From NCBI RefSeq assembly GCF_963668385.1, contig NZ_OY764327.1:1736001-1800000 (forward strand): a stretch of 64,000 bases of DNA, given 5' to 3'. The notes beneath the pieces were generated by a model. The model was given only the letters and a program-made list of their open reading frames with translations, made no database searches and was not told the origin of the DNA. The translations under genes were made by a program, and so were the position numbers. Origin of the DNA: an uncultured Carboxylicivirga sp. (GTDB lineage: Bacteria > Bacteroidota > Bacteroidia > Bacteroidales > Marinilabiliaceae). Shown here piece by piece: positions 62,191-64,000 of the stretch. Within the stretch, counting starts at the first letter, position 1; every line of letters begins with the position of its first letter.

Positions 62191-62835
62191 ATGAATACGT
62201 CTTATGAAAAAACCTACGAAAAATCCCGAATTCTTATTAATGGTGTATTAACCAATAACGACATTAAACAACGGATAGCTGCCGTTTATACCGAAGAACG
62301 ATTAGCTGTGGGAAACGATCTGCTTGCTAAGGCCAAACAAAGCATGTTGGCTCAGGATAAAGAAAAAATCGAATCGAGTATGGCTACCAGTGCCTATCAC
62401 GAAGTAGATGATCGCTTACATTCGCACTTGGTAAAAGCTCGTAGGGCTGTTCGGTATTTCTTTAAAAATGATGAAATGGTGTTGGCCGTCATGCATATCG
62501 AAGATCCAATACCAAGTGATTATAATGGTTGGAAAGCCATGTGTGAGCATGTGATGAATGGTATTATTCTTTATCCTGTAGTTCAGGAAAAACTCAATCT
62601 GGTTGGAATCACAGATGTTGTTGTAGATAAATGTAAATCGGATCTTCAAAAACTGGATCTTTTAAAAAGTGAAGCAACTAAAGAGAGTGGAGATGCTCAG
62701 GTGGCTACTGTTGCTAAAAAAGAAGCGTTTAATAATCTAAAAGAATATTGTAATGATCTTCGCGAATGTTTGGATTTATTTTATGATAGTGATGATCGTC
62801 AACAACTCGAGAAAGTAGGAGTTGTAGTGCATTAA
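62191..62835 (+). CDS. uncharacterised helical protein downstream of the 21-bp array
   Basis: The 214-residue protein is rich in charged residues and leucine and is predicted to be nearly all helix. Examples are RLAVGNDLLAKAKQSMLAQ, DDRLHSHLVKARRAVRYFF and NLKEYCNDLRECLDLFYDSD. There is no signal peptide, membrane segment or enzyme motif. In type and setting it parallels the DUF6261-like protein at 5633, but I cannot show sequence homology by eye. The start at 62191 directly follows TAAATCCACT and four bases. A terminator follows at 62861. It is a single-gene transcript. Function unknown. Confidence 0.65.
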   Translation: MNTSYEKTYEKSRILINGVLTNNDIKQRIAAVYTEERLAVGNDLLAKAKQSMLAQDKEKIESSMATSAYHEVDDRLHSHLVKARRAVRYFFKNDEMVLAVMHIEDPIPSDYNGWKAMCEHVMNGIILYPVVQEKLNLVGITDVVVDKCKSDLQKLDLLKSEATKESGDAQVATVAKKEAFNNLKEYCNDLRECLDLFYDSDDRQQLEKVGVVVH

Positions 62836-62860
62836 TTATACCTCAATTGTAAGTAAAAAG

Positions 62861-62893
62861 CCTTGTGGATCAACGGATCTCAAGGTTTTTTTT
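62861..62893 (+). terminator. terminator of the 62191 gene
   Basis: CCTTGTGGATC and GGATCTCAAGG pair with mismatches at two positions around AAC and are followed by eight T. Confidence 0.7.
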
Positions 62894-62945
62894 ATTGGGA
62901 TAAATGAAAAAAAAGCGACCGTTATTACGATCGCTTTTCCAGCGT

Positions 62946-63015
62946 TGTCCCATAAGGACTCGAACCTTAAATGCCTGGACCAAAACCAGGTGTGTTACCA
63001 TTACACCATGGGACA
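62946..63015 (-). tRNA. tRNA-Gln (TTG anticodon)
   Basis: On the minus strand the 70-base gene folds as a cloverleaf: 7-bp acceptor TGTCCCA with TGGGACA, anticodon stem CCTGG with CCAGG enclosing TTTTGGT (anticodon TTG, reads CAA/CAG), and T arm TAAGGTTCGAGTCCTTA. It is identical to the copy at 63066. CCA is not encoded. Confidence 0.93.
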
Positions 63016-63065
63016 ATCGAGTTTTTTATTAAAAAACCCTCTCAACTTTCGAAAGGGTTAGTAGT

Positions 63066-63135
63066 TGTCCCATAAGGACTCGAACCTTAAATGCCTGGAC
63101 CAAAACCAGGTGTGTTACCATTACACCATGGGACA
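63066..63135 (-). tRNA. tRNA-Gln (TTG anticodon), second copy
   Basis: This is base-for-base identical to the gene at 62946, including short flanks (GTTG before, ATCG after, as read on the plus strand). It lies 120 bp away. The 50-bp spacer has a hairpin (AACCCT with AGGGTT). Confidence 0.93.
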
Positions 63136-63300
63136 ATCGCTACTGCTTTTGTTAAAGCGATGCAAATATAGATAGATTTTTTTTGATTGCAAGTGGATTT
63201 TTGAAAAAAATATTCGTCAAATCGTGTTGTAGCCTTGTTTTCAGAAAGAAAAGAGCTTGAAAAAAGTTTAACTTTTTATTCATTACAGTATTTAGTGCAT

Positions 63301-63330
63301 AAAAAAGCCCGGCTAACAATTAACCGGGCC
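63301..63330 (-). terminator. terminator of pfkA
   Basis: GCCCGG and CCGGGC pair around a short AT-rich loop. On the minus strand six T follow. It lies 22 bp past the pfkA stop. Confidence 0.8.
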
Positions 63331-63351
63331 TATACTTTATAAGCATCGTAA

Positions 63352-64000
63352 TTAAAGTTTTCGTCCACCCGAAAGTACATTAATGTGACTTAATAGGCGC
63401 TCGTTAATGCCTTTCTTGTTTTTTAGAGCCTGGTTAAATGGAACGTGAACCATTTCTCCGTTTACCATTCCAACCATAATGCTTTTTTGGTCGTCCATTA
63501 AAGCTTCAACAGCTGCAACACCTAATTCACTAGCCAAAACACGGTCGGCAACAGTAGGTGATCCTCCGCGTTGTAAGTGACCTAAGATCGTTACACGAGC
63601 ATCGTACTCAGGGTGTTCTTCATTTACGCGTTTGGCAATATCGAAAGTATTTCCCATCTTTTTGCCCTCGGCTACTAAAACAATGCTACTGTTTTTAGCA
63701 TAGGTATATTGTTTTTCAAGAAAACGTTTTAAATCATTATAGCTGGTCTTCTTTTCGGGAAGTAAAACTACTTCTGCTCCAGACGCAACACCTGCGTTTA
63801 GGGCTATAAAACCAGCATCACGTCCCATTACTTCAATAAAAAACAAACGACTGTGTGCAGTAGCTGTATCTCTGATTTTATCAACGGCATCCACAACCGT
63901 GTTTAATGCTGTATCGTATCCAATAGTTAAGTCAGTTCCGTATAAATCATTATCGATAGTACCCGGAATTCCAATGATAGGAATATTAAACTCGCGTCCA
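63352..64000 (-). CDS. pfkA: ATP-dependent 6-phosphofructokinase, C-terminal part
   Basis: The frame is open to the window edge, so about 216 C-terminal codons are seen; the N-terminus with the G-loop is outside. The beginning of the visible part reads GREFNIPIIGIPGTIDNDLYG and TDLTIGYDTALNTVVDAVDK. It contains the PFK catalytic block (PGTIDND, with the proton-acceptor Asp) and continues with EVMGRDAGFIALNAG and LGHLQRGGSPTVADRVLAS. It phosphorylates fructose 6-phosphate in glycolysis. A frame start inside at 63894 is not the real start, because homology continues upstream. It ends with LLSHINVLSGGRKL, and a terminator follows. Confidence 0.95.
   Translation of the reverse strand, partial: GREFNIPIIGIPGTIDNDLYGTDLTIGYDTALNTVVDAVDKIRDTATAHSRLFFIEVMGRDAGFIALNAGVASGAEVVLLPEKKTSYNDLKRFLEKQYTYAKNSSIVLVAEGKKMGNTFDIAKRVNEEHPEYDARVTILGHLQRGGSPTVADRVLASELGVAAVEALMDDQKSIMVGMVNGEMVHVPFNQALKNKKGINERLLSHINVLSGGRKL

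Noticed and set aside
62191-62835. Homology between this protein and the DUF6261-like protein at 5633
   Set aside because: Both are helical, but I could not align them convincingly by eye; only the locus layout and the ten-base motif are shared.
63352-63894. Complete 180-residue protein starting at 63894
   Set aside because: The frame continues upstream with conserved phosphofructokinase sequence to the window edge, so this is only the C-terminal part of pfkA.

Overview
The window looks like chromosomal DNA of a low-GC member of the Bacteroidota, probably a marine or sediment Bacteroidia. The evidence is type IX secretion sorting domains, a PorP/SprF protein, a fused ResB-CcsA cytochrome c biogenesis protein, promoters of the TTG-N19-TAnnTTTG kind, and few Shine-Dalgarno sequences. 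The species cannot be named from the sequence alone.

Layout. 1-4.8 kb: the start of a Crp/Fnr regulator, an outer-membrane barrel gene, then three genes on the minus strand (GIY-YIG/DUF4357 nuclease, an unknown protein, an Sll1717-type P-loop ATPase), each framed by integron attC-like inverted sites. 4.8-6.6 kb: an eight-unit ~40-bp tandem repeat in front of a helical DUF6261-like gene, then a nested inverted repeat and a terminator. 6.6-9.6 kb: a thioredoxin-ApbE-DUF4266-DUF3570 operon, likely an extracytoplasmic flavinylation or redox module. 9.7-26.6 kb: mostly core genes (J-domain membrane protein, deoxynucleoside kinase, GH3-like protein, CvpA, RsgA, three histidine kinases, YceD, L32, FabH, a lipoprotein, DUF4268). 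26.8-38.2 kb: a porin-like protein, a chemoreceptor, ResB-CcsA, thiol peroxidase, a TPR protein, charged exported proteins, dGTPase and a YgjP-type metallopeptidase.

38.3-51 kb is one minus-strand unit: a 3143-residue repeat adhesin with a type B T9SS tail, then PorP/SprF, then an OmpA/PD40 protein. The adhesin holds thirteen 342-bp repeats with mosaic variation. 51.6-54 kb carries a lipoprotein and a chemoreceptor gene broken by a deletion that left a single GAAGCTGGC at the junction.

54-62.8 kb is accessory in character. An M61 peptidase gene is followed by two further copies of its 3' end, and the far copy lies 5.2 kb away. The segment between holds a LemA pair and a secreted peptidylarginine-deiminase-like protein, plus hairpins and a nested inverted repeat. 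An identical palindrome, TTATCTCAGGATAAC, sits upstream of two of its transcripts. A ten-unit 21-bp tandem array then precedes a second small helical gene, an arrangement like that at 5 kb. The window ends with two identical tRNA-Gln genes and part of pfkA.

The strongest candidates for something undescribed are the attC-like cassette array without a visible integrase, the two repeat-array-plus-helical-protein loci that share TAAATCCACT before the start codon, and the segment flanked by copies of the M61 gene end.
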